This document shows, piece after piece, positions 35,564-43,950 of a stretch of 64,000 nucleotides of DNA. The notes under the pieces were generated by a model. That model was not told where the DNA came from, did not search any database, and worked only from the letters and a program-made list of their open reading frames with translations. Location: the NCBI RefSeq assembly GCF_018130615.1, contig NZ_JAFCKB010000004.1, positions 62,001 to 126,000 of the forward strand. Direction: 5' to 3'. This DNA comes from Bradyrhizobium manausense (GTDB taxonomy: Bacteria > Pseudomonadota > Alphaproteobacteria > Rhizobiales > Xanthobacteraceae). Position numbers and translations under genes: made by a program. Each line of letters begins with the position of its first letter. Within the stretch, counting starts at the first letter, position 1.

Positions 35564-37621
35564 GTGACGACCTATCTGGACACGCTCAATGCGGAGCAGC
35601 GCCGCGCCGTGGAGCATGGCGTGGCCGATGGCGCGACCGTGGGCGCCCCCCTGCTCGTCATTGCCGGCGCCGGCTCCGGCAAGACCAACACGCTTGCCCA
35701 TCGTGTCGCGCATCTGATCGTCGCAGGCGCCGATCCGCGCCGGATCCTGTTGATGACGTTTTCCCGCCGCGCCGCGGCCGAGATGGCCGGACGCGTGGAA
35801 CGCATCGCCCGAAAAGTGCTGGGCGAGAACAACGCCGCGATCATGCGCGACGCCCTCACCTGGGCCGGCACCTTTCACGGCATCGGCGCGCGTCTCCTGC
35901 GCGAATATGCCGAACGGATCGGCGTCGATCCCGCCTTCACCATCCACGACCGCGAGGATTCGGCCGACCTGATGAACCTGGTGCGGCACGAGCGCGGCCT
36001 GTCCAAGACCGAGAGCCGCTTTCCGGCCAAGGGCACGTGCCTGTCGATCTACTCCCGCTGCGTCAATGCCGAGATGGAGATCGAGAAGGTGCTCGGGGCG
36101 CACTATCCCTGGTGCGCTGGCTGGGCGGCCGAGCTGAAAGGACTGTTTGCAGCCTATGTCGAGGCCAAGCAGGCCCAGCACGTCCTCGATTACGACGATC
36201 TCCTGCTGTACTGGTCGCAGATGATGAGCGATGCGCTGATCGCGGACGAGATCGGCGGTCGCTTCGATCATGTGCTGGTCGACGAATATCAGGACACCAA
36301 CCGCCTGCAATCCTCGATCCTGCTGGCGCTGAAGCCCGACGGGCGCGGGCTCACCGTCGTCGGCGACGATGCGCAGTCGATCTATTCGTTCCGCGCCGCC
36401 ACGGTTCGCAACATCCTGGACTTCCCGCAGAGCTTCTCGCCGCGCGCCGAGCTCATCACGCTCGACCGCAATTACCGCTCGACGCAAGCCGTGCTGGCGG
36501 CGGCCAATGGCGTCATCGGTCTCGCACGCGAGCGCTTCACCAAGAACCTCTGGACCGACCGCAGCTCCGGGCAGAAGCCGCAGCTCGTCACCGTGCATGA
36601 CGAAGCGGACCAGGCGCGCTACATCGTCGAGCAGGTGCTGGCAAACCGCGAGCAAGGCGCGCTCTTGAAGCACCAGGCGGTGCTGTTCCGCACCTCCTCG
36701 CATTCGGGCCCGCTCGAGATCGAGCTCACCCGCCGCAACATTCCCTTCGTGAAATTCGGCGGACTGAAGTTCCTCGATGCCGCGCACGTCAAGGACATGC
36801 TGGCCTTGCTGCGCTTTGCCGAAAACCCGCGCGACCGCGTCGCCGGCTTCCGCATCCTGCATCTTTTGCCCGGCATCGGCCCCGCGACCGCACAGCGCGT
36901 GCTGGACCAGATGGCCGAGAGCACCGATCCGCTGCACGCGCTCGGCCAGCTTCCGACCCCGTCCCGCACGGGTGACGACTGGACCGACTTCGTCCGCACC
37001 GTCGAGAATCTGCGCTATTCGGAATGGCCGGCGGACCTCGAGCGCGCCCGTCTCTGGTACGAGCCGCATCTCGATCGCATCCACGAGGATTCCGAAACAC
37101 GCCGCGCCGACCTGATGCAACTCGAGCAGATCGCGAGCGGCTATTCCTCGCGCGAGAAATTTTTGACCGAGCTCACGCTCGATCCGCCGGATGCGACCAG
37201 CGACAAATCCGGTCCCCCGCTCCGTGACGAGGACTATCTGATCCTCTCCACCATCCACTCCGCCAAGGGCCAGGAGTGGAAATCCGTGTTCGTGCTCAAC
37301 GTCGTCGACGGCTGCATGCCATCGGATCTCGGCGCAGGCACCAGCGCCGAGCTCGAGGAAGAGCGCCGCCTGCTCTATGTCGCGATGACCCGCGCCAAGG
37401 ACGATCTGCATCTCGTGGTGCCGCAGCGGTTCTTCGTCCACGGCCAGGCCACCAAGGGCGACCGCCACGTCTACGCCTCGCGCACCCGCTTCATCCCGGA
37501 GCAGCTGGTCTATCTGTTCGACCGCACCGCCTGGCCGAAGGCCGCCGCGGGCGCGGCCCGCACCGCCGCGCAAGGACCGAAGATCGACATCGGGGCGCGG
37601 ATGCGGGGGATGTGGCGGTAG
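35564..37621 (+). CDS. UvrD/Rep-type ATP-dependent DNA helicase
   Basis: Superfamily 1A 3'-5' helicase of 685 residues for DNA repair or replication restart. All motifs appear in order: motif I IAGAGSGKTNT, Ia TFSRRAAAEM, II VLVDEYQDTN, III VVGDDAQSIYSFRAA, IV TLDRNYRST, V STIHSAKGQEW and VI YVAMTRAKDDLHL. The GTG at 35564 is preferred over a TTG at 35513, since residues before it show no homology. It is a stand-alone gene with its own promoter region; its close resemblance is to PcrA-like helicases. Confidence 0.87.
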   Translation: MTTYLDTLNAEQRRAVEHGVADGATVGAPLLVIAGAGSGKTNTLAHRVAHLIVAGADPRRILLMTFSRRAAAEMAGRVERIARKVLGENNAAIMRDALTWAGTFHGIGARLLREYAERIGVDPAFTIHDREDSADLMNLVRHERGLSKTESRFPAKGTCLSIYSRCVNAEMEIEKVLGAHYPWCAGWAAELKGLFAAYVEAKQAQHVLDYDDLLLYWSQMMSDALIADEIGGRFDHVLVDEYQDTNRLQSSILLALKPDGRGLTVVGDDAQSIYSFRAATVRNILDFPQSFSPRAELITLDRNYRSTQAVLAAANGVIGLARERFTKNLWTDRSSGQKPQLVTVHDEADQARYIVEQVLANREQGALLKHQAVLFRTSSHSGPLEIELTRRNIPFVKFGGLKFLDAAHVKDMLALLRFAENPRDRVAGFRILHLLPGIGPATAQRVLDQMAESTDPLHALGQLPTPSRTGDDWTDFVRTVENLRYSEWPADLERARLWYEPHLDRIHEDSETRRADLMQLEQIASGYSSREKFLTELTLDPPDATSDKSGPPLRDEDYLILSTIHSAKGQEWKSVFVLNVVDGCMPSDLGAGTSAELEEERRLLYVAMTRAKDDLHLVVPQRFFVHGQATKGDRHVYASRTRFIPEQLVYLFDRTAWPKAAAGAARTAAQGPKIDIGARMRGMWR

Positions 37622-37716
37622 ATCGAGCAAACGGAAACCGAGCATTTCCGAAAGCAGCCTTGTCGCTTGGCCGCGGTCCATTAACTCTGGCCGATCCTCC
37701 CACAGAGACCTGATCG

Positions 37717-38748
37717 ATGACCGCACCGCTTCAATTCGGACTGGATACCTTTGGCGACGTCACCAGGGACGCCGCCGGCAACATGCTTCCGCATGCCCAG
37801 GTGATCCGCAACGTCGTCGAGGAGGCGGTGCTGGCCGATGAGCTCGGCCTCGACTTCATTGGGCTCGGCGAACATCACCGCGCCGATTTCGCGATCTCCT
37901 CGCCCGAGACCGTGCTCGCCGCGATCGCGGCGCGCACCAGGCGCATCCATCTCGGCTCGGCGGTCACGGTGTTGAGCTCGGACGATCCGATCCGCGTGTT
38001 CCAGCGCTTCGCCACGCTGGATGCGCTCTCGAACGGGCGGGCCGAGGTGATCCTCGGCCGCGGGTCGTTCACGGAATCTTTCCCGCTGTTCGGCTTCGAC
38101 CTGCGCAAATACGAAGAGCTGTTCGAGGAGAAGCTCGACCTGTTCGCCACATTGCTGTCGCAGAAACCGGTGACGTGGCAGGGCAAGCTGCGCCCGCCAC
38201 TGAAAGATCAGTTGGTCTATCCGCCGGTCGCGAACGGCACGCTGAAGACCTGGATCGGGGTCGGCGGCAGCCCGCAATCGGTGGTGCGCGCCGCGCACTA
38301 CGATTTGCCCCTGATGCTCGCTATCATCGGCGGCGATCCCGAGCGCTTTGCGCCCTACGTCGATCTCTATCACCGCGCCTTCAAGGAGTTTGGCCGTCCC
38401 GCGCAGCCGATCGGCGTGCACTCCCCCGGCTACGTCGCCGAAACCGATGAGCAGGCGCGCGAGGAGCTGTGGCCCGACTACAAGGCCATAAGCGATCGCA
38501 TCGGCCGCGAGCGCGGCTGGCCGCCGATGGGCCGTGACGAGTTCGTCAGCGAGGCCGAGCACGGCTCGCTCTATGTCGGCTCGCCGGAAACAGTCGCGCG
38601 CAAGATCGCCAAGACCGCGAAGGCGCTGGGCATCACGCGCTTCCAGCTGAAATATTCGGCGGGACCGCTGCCGCACGAGAAGCTGATGAAGAGCATCGAG
38701 CTCTACGGGCGAAAGGTGGTGCCGATGGTGCGGGAGATGATGGGGTGA
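37717..38748 (+). CDS. LLM-class flavin-dependent oxidoreductase
   Basis: Luciferase-like monooxygenase-fold protein of 343 residues, expected to use reduced FMN or F420. LDFIGLGEHHRADFAISSPETVLAAIAARTRRIHLGSAVTVLSSDDPIRVFQRFATLDALSNGRAEVILGRGSF is the family's N-terminal barrel core, and the C-terminal half keeps GSPETVARKIAKTAKALGI. It starts 95 bp after the helicase gene. Substrate unknown. Confidence 0.87.
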   Translation: MTAPLQFGLDTFGDVTRDAAGNMLPHAQVIRNVVEEAVLADELGLDFIGLGEHHRADFAISSPETVLAAIAARTRRIHLGSAVTVLSSDDPIRVFQRFATLDALSNGRAEVILGRGSFTESFPLFGFDLRKYEELFEEKLDLFATLLSQKPVTWQGKLRPPLKDQLVYPPVANGTLKTWIGVGGSPQSVVRAAHYDLPLMLAIIGGDPERFAPYVDLYHRAFKEFGRPAQPIGVHSPGYVAETDEQAREELWPDYKAISDRIGRERGWPPMGRDEFVSEAEHGSLYVGSPETVARKIAKTAKALGITRFQLKYSAGPLPHEKLMKSIELYGRKVVPMVREMMG

Positions 38749-38773
38749 GGCGGCAGTCCGTCCTTGCTTTCGT

Positions 38774-39011
38774 TCACCAGAGCCTTTTCTTCGCGAAGGC
38801 GTGGCCTGAACCGGACTTCAGATACCGTTCGAAAGCTCGCGCCTTTTCGATTTCTGAGAATGCCACATATGTCACCAGTCGCCAGGGAGTGTATTTGGAA
38901 GTATGTGGCGACTTACCAGCGATCCGCGAGACGTTGTTTGAGGTCTGTCGTCAGACCGATATAGCGCTGACCGCCGAAAGCTTCGCTCTCCAGAAGATAA
39001 ACATAGTGCAT
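38774..39011 (-). pseudogene. GIY-YIG nuclease-family gene, frameshifted
   Basis: Reading the minus strand from the ATG at 39011 gives MHYVYLLESEAFGGQRYIG then LTTDLKQRLADRW and a TAA at 38925-38923. The next frame continues the family: GKSPHTSKYTPWRLVTYVAFS, EIEKARAFERYLKSGSGHAFA and KKRLW, ending at 38774. Relatives read LADHNAGKSPH across the join, so about five bases (coding the His-Asn part) appear lost near 38929-38935. One disruption suggests a recent loss, or a sequencing error. Confidence 0.75.
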
Positions 39012-39045
39012 GGATGCCGCCCTCCTTCGCCAAGGCTTCGGAGGG

Positions 39046-39107
39046 CATCCTGCTTCGCGCTTCGGCAGGCTGCAATCCTGCGAAGCGCGTCAGCGCGAAG
39101 CAGGATG
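39046..39107. repeat. Palindrome adjoining tRNA-Tyr
   Basis: Perfect 16-bp arms CATCCTGCTTCGCGCT (39046-39061) and their complement (39092-39107), around an inner CTGCAATCCTGCGAAGCG segment that also pairs. It begins at the tRNA's CCA end, so it may terminate or process the tRNA transcript. Related GC-rich palindromes flank genes across Rhizobiales. Confidence 0.6.
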
Positions 39108-39191
39108 GTGGGGGAGGCAGGACTCGAACCTGCGAAGCCATGAGGCGGCTGATTTACAGTCAGCTCCCTTTGCCACTCGGGACACTCCCCC
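39106..39191 (-). tRNA. tRNA-Tyr(GTA)
   Basis: The complement gives an 86-nt tRNA with acceptor GGGGGAG/CTCCCCC, anticodon loop CTGTAAA (GTA), a long variable arm as typical of bacterial tRNA-Tyr, T-arm GGTTCGAGTCC and encoded CCA (39106-39108). Confidence 0.95.
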
Positions 39192-39398
39192 GCTCGACGG
39201 CAGCACAATCGGGCCGGACCTTGCCGGCGGACCGAAGACGGCCATGGAACGTGAAGGCCGCGACAGCCCGGATGGGGGCGCGACCGGGCGCGTTTATGGG
39301 CGAAGCGGTGGGGCAAAGTCAACCGAGGCGAACAGCTAAAATCGCCCACGAAGCCACCCAAATTGCCATATTCCGGGACCCGTGACACAAGCGAGCCC

Positions 39399-40229
39399 AT
39401 GAAGGACAAAAAATTCTCCCCGAGAGGCTCCCGCGGAGGGGCTAAGCCTTTCAACAGGCCCGGGAAATCAGCCGGCCGGCCGGCTTGGCGCGACCGCGAT
39501 TCGCACCCCGACGGGCCCGTCATCCTCTATGGCTGGCACACCGTCACCATGGCGCTCGCCAACCCGCAGCGCCGGATCCGCAAGCTGACGCTGACCGAGA
39601 ACGCCGCCCGGCGCCTGGCAGACGAGAACATCGAAACCCGCATCGCGCCCGAGATCGTCCGCCCCCAGGAGATCGACCGCCTGCTGTCGCCCGACGCCGT
39701 GCATCAGGGCCTGCTCGCGGAGGCCGATCCCCTGCCCTCGCCCGACATCGAGGATTTGGCCCTGGAAGGCATGGTGCTGGTGCTCGACCAGATCACCGAT
39801 CCGCACAATGTCGGCGCGATCCTGCGGTCCGCCGCGGCGTTCGCGGTGAAGGCGATCGTCACCACCGCGCGCCACAGCCCGGAAGCGACCGGCGTGCTCG
39901 CCAAGGCGGCCTCCGGCGCGCTGGAGCTCGTGCCGATGGTCACGGTGCAAAACCTCGCGCGCGCGCTGACCACACTGAACGAACTCGGCTTCCAGACGGT
40001 TGGGCTGGACAGCGAAGGCAGCGAGGACCTTTCCGACGTCGCGCTGCGCGAGCCGCTCGCGCTGGTGCTGGGCGCCGAAGGCAAGGGTCTGCGGCAATTG
40101 ACCCGCGAGACCTGCAGCGTCGTGGCGCGGCTCGACATGCCCGGCGAGATCAAGAGCCTCAACGTTTCGAATGCCGCCGCGCTCTCGCTCTATGTCGGCG
40201 CGAGCCGGCTTGGCTTGATGAAGCGGTAG
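39399..40229 (+). CDS. rlmB: TrmH/SpoU-family RNA 2'-O-methyltransferase (RlmB-like)
   Basis: A 276-residue SPOUT methyltransferase, likely RlmB, which methylates G2251 of 23S rRNA. A basic N-terminal tail (1-45) leads into a substrate-binding domain (VILYGWHTVTMALANPQRRI), and the knotted SPOUT domain carries the three motifs: LVLDQITDPHNVGAILRSAAAF, LALVLGAEGKGLRQLTR and LDMPGEIKSLNVSNAAALSLYVG. It neighbours tRNA-Tyr, whose gene runs the other way. Assignment as RlmB rather than another TrmH paralogue is by length and motif match. Confidence 0.82.
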   Translation: MKDKKFSPRGSRGGAKPFNRPGKSAGRPAWRDRDSHPDGPVILYGWHTVTMALANPQRRIRKLTLTENAARRLADENIETRIAPEIVRPQEIDRLLSPDAVHQGLLAEADPLPSPDIEDLALEGMVLVLDQITDPHNVGAILRSAAAFAVKAIVTTARHSPEATGVLAKAASGALELVPMVTVQNLARALTTLNELGFQTVGLDSEGSEDLSDVALREPLALVLGAEGKGLRQLTRETCSVVARLDMPGEIKSLNVSNAAALSLYVGASRLGLMKR

Positions 40230-40332
40230 AGCGTTTTTCGAGCGACGTGGATTCCGGTTCGCGTCAAGAAAGCGCGTCAAATAAGAATCTAGAGCCCCGT
40301 TTCGATTCCATCGGAACGGATAAGACTCTAGG
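40228..40332. repeat. Rhizobiales-type intergenic repeat
   Basis: Begins AGAGCG directly at the rlmB stop and continues through GGATTCCGGTTCGCGTCAAG and AATAAGAATCTAGAGCCCC to a small palindrome CCGTTTCGAT-TCC-ATCGGAACGG (40297-40319). Text of this form recurs after genes in many Bradyrhizobium genomes (recollection, not searched). The rest of the gap to 40533 holds nothing recognised. Confidence 0.5.
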
Positions 40333-40533
40333 CGTCGCCGCGCACATCCCGACGATGCCATCGTGCGCCTGTTTTGCCCGACGGGTCAAGCAAATTTCTG
40401 GTTTTTGGAAAAAATCGGACCGGAACAACGAGCCGATGCGCGATGATCACTCATCTCGATCTCGCTGCGCTTCAAGTCCTTGATTTCGCTGTCCGCGGCT
40501 ACTGTGCATGGGGTTGTTTTGGAGACAAAACAA

Positions 40534-40564
40534 AGCGCCCGTCCGCATTGCGCGGACGGGCGCT
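40534..40564 (-). terminator. Strong terminator of the Tyr/Gly-rich protein gene
   Basis: GCGCCCGTCCGC (40535-40546), five-base loop, GCGGACGGGCGC (40552-40563); read on the minus strand the stem is followed by TTTGTTTTGT. It lies 24 bp after the stop of the exported protein gene. Confidence 0.8.
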
Positions 40565-40587
40565 TCATCAGCTCAACCGATCAGAGA

Positions 40588-41073
40588 TCAGTAGTAGCGG
40601 CGCAGCACGCGGTGGCCGCCGTAATACGGCGCGGGCGCGTAGCGATGGGCGTAACCATAGCGCGGGGCATAGCCGTAATGCGTGCGCGGCAGATAGCCGT
40701 AACGCGGGCCGTAGCCGTAGCGATACGGACGGTAGTACGGGCGGTGATGATAGGCGGCCGCGCGATAGCCATAGCCGTAGCCATAATTGGCGGGCGCGAC
40801 GACCGCGTCTTCCTGGTAGGTCGGGGTCGGTGCGAAGGCGCCCGGACCGGTGTAGGTCGGGCCCTGGTTGACGTAGTAATACTGCGTGGTCGGCTCGGCG
40901 AGGCGCTCATAGCCATAACCGGCGCCGTAACCATAACCGCCGCAACCGGTGTTGCAGCCGGAATAGACCGGCGCAACCGGCTGGCACGGGTTGAAGCCGC
41001 AGGCCATGGCGGGCGCGCTGCCCACGAACATCACGGCAGCCGCCGCGACCAGTCCCGAAATCATCTGACGCAT
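40588..41073 (-). CDS. Exported Tyr/Gly-rich protein
   Basis: A 161-residue secreted protein. The N-terminus MRQMISGLVAAAAVMFVGSAPAMA is a clear Sec signal. The mature part has four Cys early (ACGFNPCQPV, YSGCNTGCGGYGYG) and a C-terminal half rich in Tyr, Gly, Arg and His (GYGYGYRAAAYHHRPYYRPYRYGYG). AGGAGAG precedes the ATG. Similar short Tyr/Gly-rich exported proteins are common in Bradyrhizobium; role unknown. The Arg/Tyr tail could bind polyanionic surface polymers. Confidence 0.75.
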   Translation of the reverse strand: MRQMISGLVAAAAVMFVGSAPAMACGFNPCQPVAPVYSGCNTGCGGYGYGAGYGYERLAEPTTQYYYVNQGPTYTGPGAFAPTPTYQEDAVVAPANYGYGYGYRAAAYHHRPYYRPYRYGYGPRYGYLPRTHYGYAPRYGYAHRYAPAPYYGGHRVLRRYY

Positions 41074-41116
41074 TACTCTCTCCTGTTGATTTCCGTCTTT
41101 TGGATTTTGACGTTTT

Positions 41117-41602
41117 CTAACCCGGCGGCTTGCCGGGCATTTCTGTATGCGGCCGTGGTGGCGGGCGCCGCGGATGGTCGTTGATTTCCGGCGCAAGGAT
41201 CACCGGCGGCGGATTGAGCGGCACGTCCATCTGCGGCGGCAACGGTGCAGACGAGGCGCCCCAGCTCTGGTGATACCCCTCTGCCGGCTGCGGCAATTTC
41301 CGGTTCGCAGGCGGCTCGACTTCGAGGCGGCCATAGCCGGGCTGCAGGCCCATGCTGGGATAATAATGGCCGACATCGGAGGGCTGACGTTCGGCTACGT
41401 AACGTCCGCCATAGATCGTGGGCTGCACCTGGACGTTCTTACCCAGGCCCCAGACACCTTCGACGACGGTGTAGGACGCATCGATATTGTTGATGATGAT
41501 GGGCACGCCGGGACGGCCGGGCACGACGATATCGAAACCGCCGCCGGCAAAGGCCGTCGCAGGCAGTCCGATCAGAAAGGCTGCAAGCGCGGATGCGCGC
41601 AT
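41117..41602 (-). CDS. Exported Pro-rich hypothetical protein
   Basis: A 161-residue protein with a Sec signal (MRASALAAFLIGLPATAFA, then GGG). A folded-looking segment FDIVVPGRPGVPIIINNIDASYTVVEGVWGLGKNVQVQPTIYGGRYV is followed by a Pro-rich tail (PPPVILAPEINDHPRRPPPRPH). It lies 44 bp upstream of the Tyr/Gly-rich gene on the same strand, so the two are probably co-expressed. No enzyme motif seen. Confidence 0.7.
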   Translation of the reverse strand: MRASALAAFLIGLPATAFAGGGFDIVVPGRPGVPIIINNIDASYTVVEGVWGLGKNVQVQPTIYGGRYVAERQPSDVGHYYPSMGLQPGYGRLEVEPPANRKLPQPAEGYHQSWGASSAPLPPQMDVPLNPPPVILAPEINDHPRRPPPRPHTEMPGKPPG

Positions 41603-41871
41603 GGAAGGATCTCGGTTGTCTGGAACACAACCTATCGGATCGCAGCGGAGAGAGGGTTAAGGACAGCTCACCAAATTCCGGTAAGCCTAACGCGTAAGGA
41701 GCGCGCGCTGCTCAAATGCAGCGACGCGCACTAGCGAAGCGTTAACGGCCACACCTCAGTTCCAGATTGCTCACGGCCGTTTGACCGAGGCCTGCGGAAA
41801 ATCAGCCTGTTCCTTCGGAACCACCTCCGCTCACGACATTTAGTCCCCGTCAATTCGAAGGGAGACACCTA

Positions 41872-42306
41872 ATGACGAAGATGAAGCTCCTCGGCGCTGC
41901 CGCGATTGCGGCGACCATCGTGACCGGCTCCGCAATGGCACAAACGGCCGTCACCAATTCCAGCCGCTGCGCAGCGCAACCCTCCAACGTCAACTGCCAA
42001 AACCTCGGAGCCAACGGCTATCGCCATCACCGGGTGAGCTACCGCCAGAGCAACGGCGACTGGAACAGGACCCACACCGGATTCTGGCCGACTGATGTTG
42101 CGGGCGATGTCGCCGGCGCCGCGATCGGCACCGCTGGTGCGATTGCAACCGCCCCGTTCCGCGCCATGGACAACAGCTACGCCTACGATAACTCCTGGGA
42201 TAATCGCGGCTGGGACACCCGCAGCTACGCCGAGCGCAACGGGTTTGTCTGTACGCCAGGGACCTGGTTCAAGGGTGGCGACGGCCGCCGGCACATCTGC
42301 CAGTAG
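41872..42306 (+). CDS. Exported hypothetical protein with C-terminal BA14K-like region
   Basis: A 144-residue secreted protein; signal MTKMKLLGAAAIAATIVTGSAMA, then QTAV. The mature part has a Cys pair near the start (SSRCAAQPSNVNCQN), a Gly/Ala helix (GDVAGAAIGTAGAIATAPFRAM) and a C-terminal RNGFVCTPGTWFKGGDGRRHICQ with two Cys, a tail recurring in rhizobial exported proteins. A start at 41881 is also possible. Function unknown. Confidence 0.75.
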   Translation: MTKMKLLGAAAIAATIVTGSAMAQTAVTNSSRCAAQPSNVNCQNLGANGYRHHRVSYRQSNGDWNRTHTGFWPTDVAGDVAGAAIGTAGAIATAPFRAMDNSYAYDNSWDNRGWDTRSYAERNGFVCTPGTWFKGGDGRRHICQ

Positions 42307-42331
42307 GCCAATTTAACCGGCATTCGCGCGA

Positions 42332-42356
42332 ACAGGCGGCCTCCAGGGCCGCCTGT
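42332..42356 (+). terminator. Terminator after the exported protein
   Basis: ACAGGCGGCC (42332-42341), five-base loop, GGCCGCCTGT (42347-42356), then TTCAT. It lies 26 bp past the stop. Confidence 0.7.
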
Positions 42357-42470
42357 TTCATGCCCACGAGGGCGCGCGGGTTCTGGCACTTTCCAACCAG
42401 GTCTGGTATTGCGACGCGCGGGCGGGCAGCCCGGCGCATGCCGGCCCCTGCCCGCACCCTCAAGGGCGTC

Positions 42471-42545
42471 GCCGGCTTAGCTCAGCGGTAGAGCAGCGGT
42501 TTTGTAAACCGAAGGTCGGGGGTTCAATCCCCTCAGCCGGCACCA
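42471..42545 (+). tRNA. tRNA-Thr(TGT), integration target of the element
   Basis: A 75-nt tRNA: acceptor GCCGGCT/AGCCGGC, anticodon loop TTTGTAA giving TGT, T-arm GGGGGTTCAATCCCC and CCA at 42543-42545. The integrase gene of the adjoining element reads into it from the right and stops at 42477, inside its 5' acceptor stem. The 3' half is therefore the left attachment site; the matching right copy is outside the window. Confidence 0.95.
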
Positions 42546-43649
42546 CGATATCAGGTAGTTAGCTGACATCGTCCACTGAGGTGTCCCCGAACTGTCCCCG
42601 CGTCCCTGAAGAGCTTGCCAGAAGGCTTCGATGGCAGCGGTGGCCTCTTTCTGGAACAGCGGATCAAACTCAGCGTAGCGTTCCGTGACGCCCTTTCCGT
42701 GGCCGAGCTGGCCTTGGACCTCCCACTTCGGAACGCCCTTAGAACGCATCCAGCGGCCCAGGGTGTGGCGCCATGAGTAGAGCGTCACTTCGAGGTCCAG
42801 CTTGGCCCGCGCCCTCGCCTTCCTCCATGCCGTCCGGACCGACTTAACGGCCCTGCCATCAAACTCAATCACCGGCCCGCTGTCCTTCTTGATGGGCAGG
42901 AGGATGGCTTTAACGAAGGGCGGCATCTTCACCACCGGCCGCCGCTTCTTGTTCTGCTTCCGGCCAGGCTTGTTGAGGTAGATGAGTTCGGCCTCAAAGT
43001 TCAGCTGGACCCAATCCATTTGCAGGATGGCGGCAGGCCGGGCCGTGGTCGCGATGAGGAGCACGTTCATAAGCCAGACGTGGTCCCGCAGCTCCCCGAG
43101 CAGCCTCCGCCCCTCCTCGATGCTCACAGGCCGTCCCATGGGCTCCTGCTCACCAACTTCCAACAGGGTGAACGGCGGGACTGAGGGGATCTCCCCTTTC
43201 TTCCACGCCATGCGGACCGCAGCGCGGCCTGTGGAGACGATGTTGTTGATGGTCTGGGCGGCGAGGCCCTGCTCCAACAAAGCGGTTTTAAACCGCTCCT
43301 GCTCGGTGAAGGAGCAAGCCTCCTCCACGGTCTTTTCGCCGAACTGGTTGAGCCAGTGGTCACAGTGGCCCCGGGTCGTCGGCGGGTGCGAGGTGTGCTG
43401 CCCGCGCTTGTCCCAATAGCGGGCGATGACTTCCGCGATTTTGACGGGCTCGACCGTCTCCTCCGGCTGCGTCTGCAGCACGTACCAGTCGTTCAGTCGC
43501 TGCTTGGCTTCCTCAAAATCCGACGTGCCGAGAGAGACGCGCTGGGTCCCGCTTCCCTCGCGCCAGCAGCGATACCAGGCAGAGGAGCCTTTGCGCTGTC
43601 CGAGGAAGTATTGTCCGAGCTGGAATTGTCGCTTGGCGTATCGTCCCAC
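42477..43649 (-). CDS. int: Tyrosine recombinase (integrase)
   Basis: A 390-residue site-specific recombinase. An N-terminal arm-binding and core-binding half is followed by the catalytic domain: box I Arg in ATTARPAAILQMDW, the Lys-rich hairpin KQNKKRRPVVKM, YSWRHT (usual His replaced by Tyr), LGHGKGVTERY with the nucleophilic Tyr. The GTG at 43649 is chosen (AAGGGG upstream); codons up to 43751 overlap the excisionase-like gene. The last 22 residues are encoded by the tRNA-Thr gene in antisense, so the C-terminus depends on the integrated junction. Confidence 0.87.
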   Translation of the reverse strand: MGRYAKRQFQLGQYFLGQRKGSSAWYRCWREGSGTQRVSLGTSDFEEAKQRLNDWYVLQTQPEETVEPVKIAEVIARYWDKRGQHTSHPPTTRGHCDHWLNQFGEKTVEEACSFTEQERFKTALLEQGLAAQTINNIVSTGRAAVRMAWKKGEIPSVPPFTLLEVGEQEPMGRPVSIEEGRRLLGELRDHVWLMNVLLIATTARPAAILQMDWVQLNFEAELIYLNKPGRKQNKKRRPVVKMPPFVKAILLPIKKDSGPVIEFDGRAVKSVRTAWRKARARAKLDLEVTLYSWRHTLGRWMRSKGVPKWEVQGQLGHGKGVTERYAEFDPLFQKEATAAIEAFWQALQGRGDSSGTPQWTMSANYLISWCRLRGLNPRPSVYKTAALPLS

Positions 43650-43909
43650 GGGCGCGTCCCCTTGATAATCACATCGGCCAGCTCGATGCCCATGTATCGG
43701 ACACCGTCTGCGCCAAACTGCTTTGACAAAATCCGCTTCTTCCCCGTCCACCGTTTGATGGTGGAGAGGTCAATCTTCAAAATCTCGGCCGCCTGCTTCG
43801 GCATGTAATTCCGGTACAGGGCAAAGCCGTATTCCAGCGCAACCTTCTCGCGGAGCATCTGATACTCGTCGGGCAAGAGAGTTCTCCAATGGATGTAGGC
43901 CGGTTTCAT
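43493..43909 (-). CDS. Excisionase-like DNA-binding protein overlapping int
   Basis: A 138-residue protein. The middle reads MPKQAAEILKIDLSTIKRWTGKKRIL and VRYMGIELADVIIKGTRP, a winged-helix or HTH_17 pattern like excisionases that bend attachment sites. The C-terminal third is a Ser/Asp-rich tail (SDNSSSDNTSSDS). It overlaps the integrase start by about 157 bp in another frame, as seen for xis and int in several phages. The ATG at 43909 lacks a good ribosome-binding site, so the start is uncertain. Confidence 0.6.
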   Translation of the reverse strand: MKPAYIHWRTLLPDEYQMLREKVALEYGFALYRNYMPKQAAEILKIDLSTIKRWTGKKRILSKQFGADGVRYMGIELADVIIKGTRPWDDTPSDNSSSDNTSSDSAKAPLPGIAAGAREAGPSASLSARRILRKPSSD

Positions 43910-43950
43910 GGTTAGACAATGGCATCGGCGGCAAGTTTTGCCGAGAACCA

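Noticed and set aside
35549-37726. A 725-codon minus-strand frame opposite the helicase
   Set aside because: All seven helicase motifs lie on the plus strand; the antisense frame is a by-product of high GC.
43650-43751. Longer integrase N-terminus
   Set aside because: These codons lie wholly in the excisionase-like gene, lack a good start site and do not look like an integrase arm domain.
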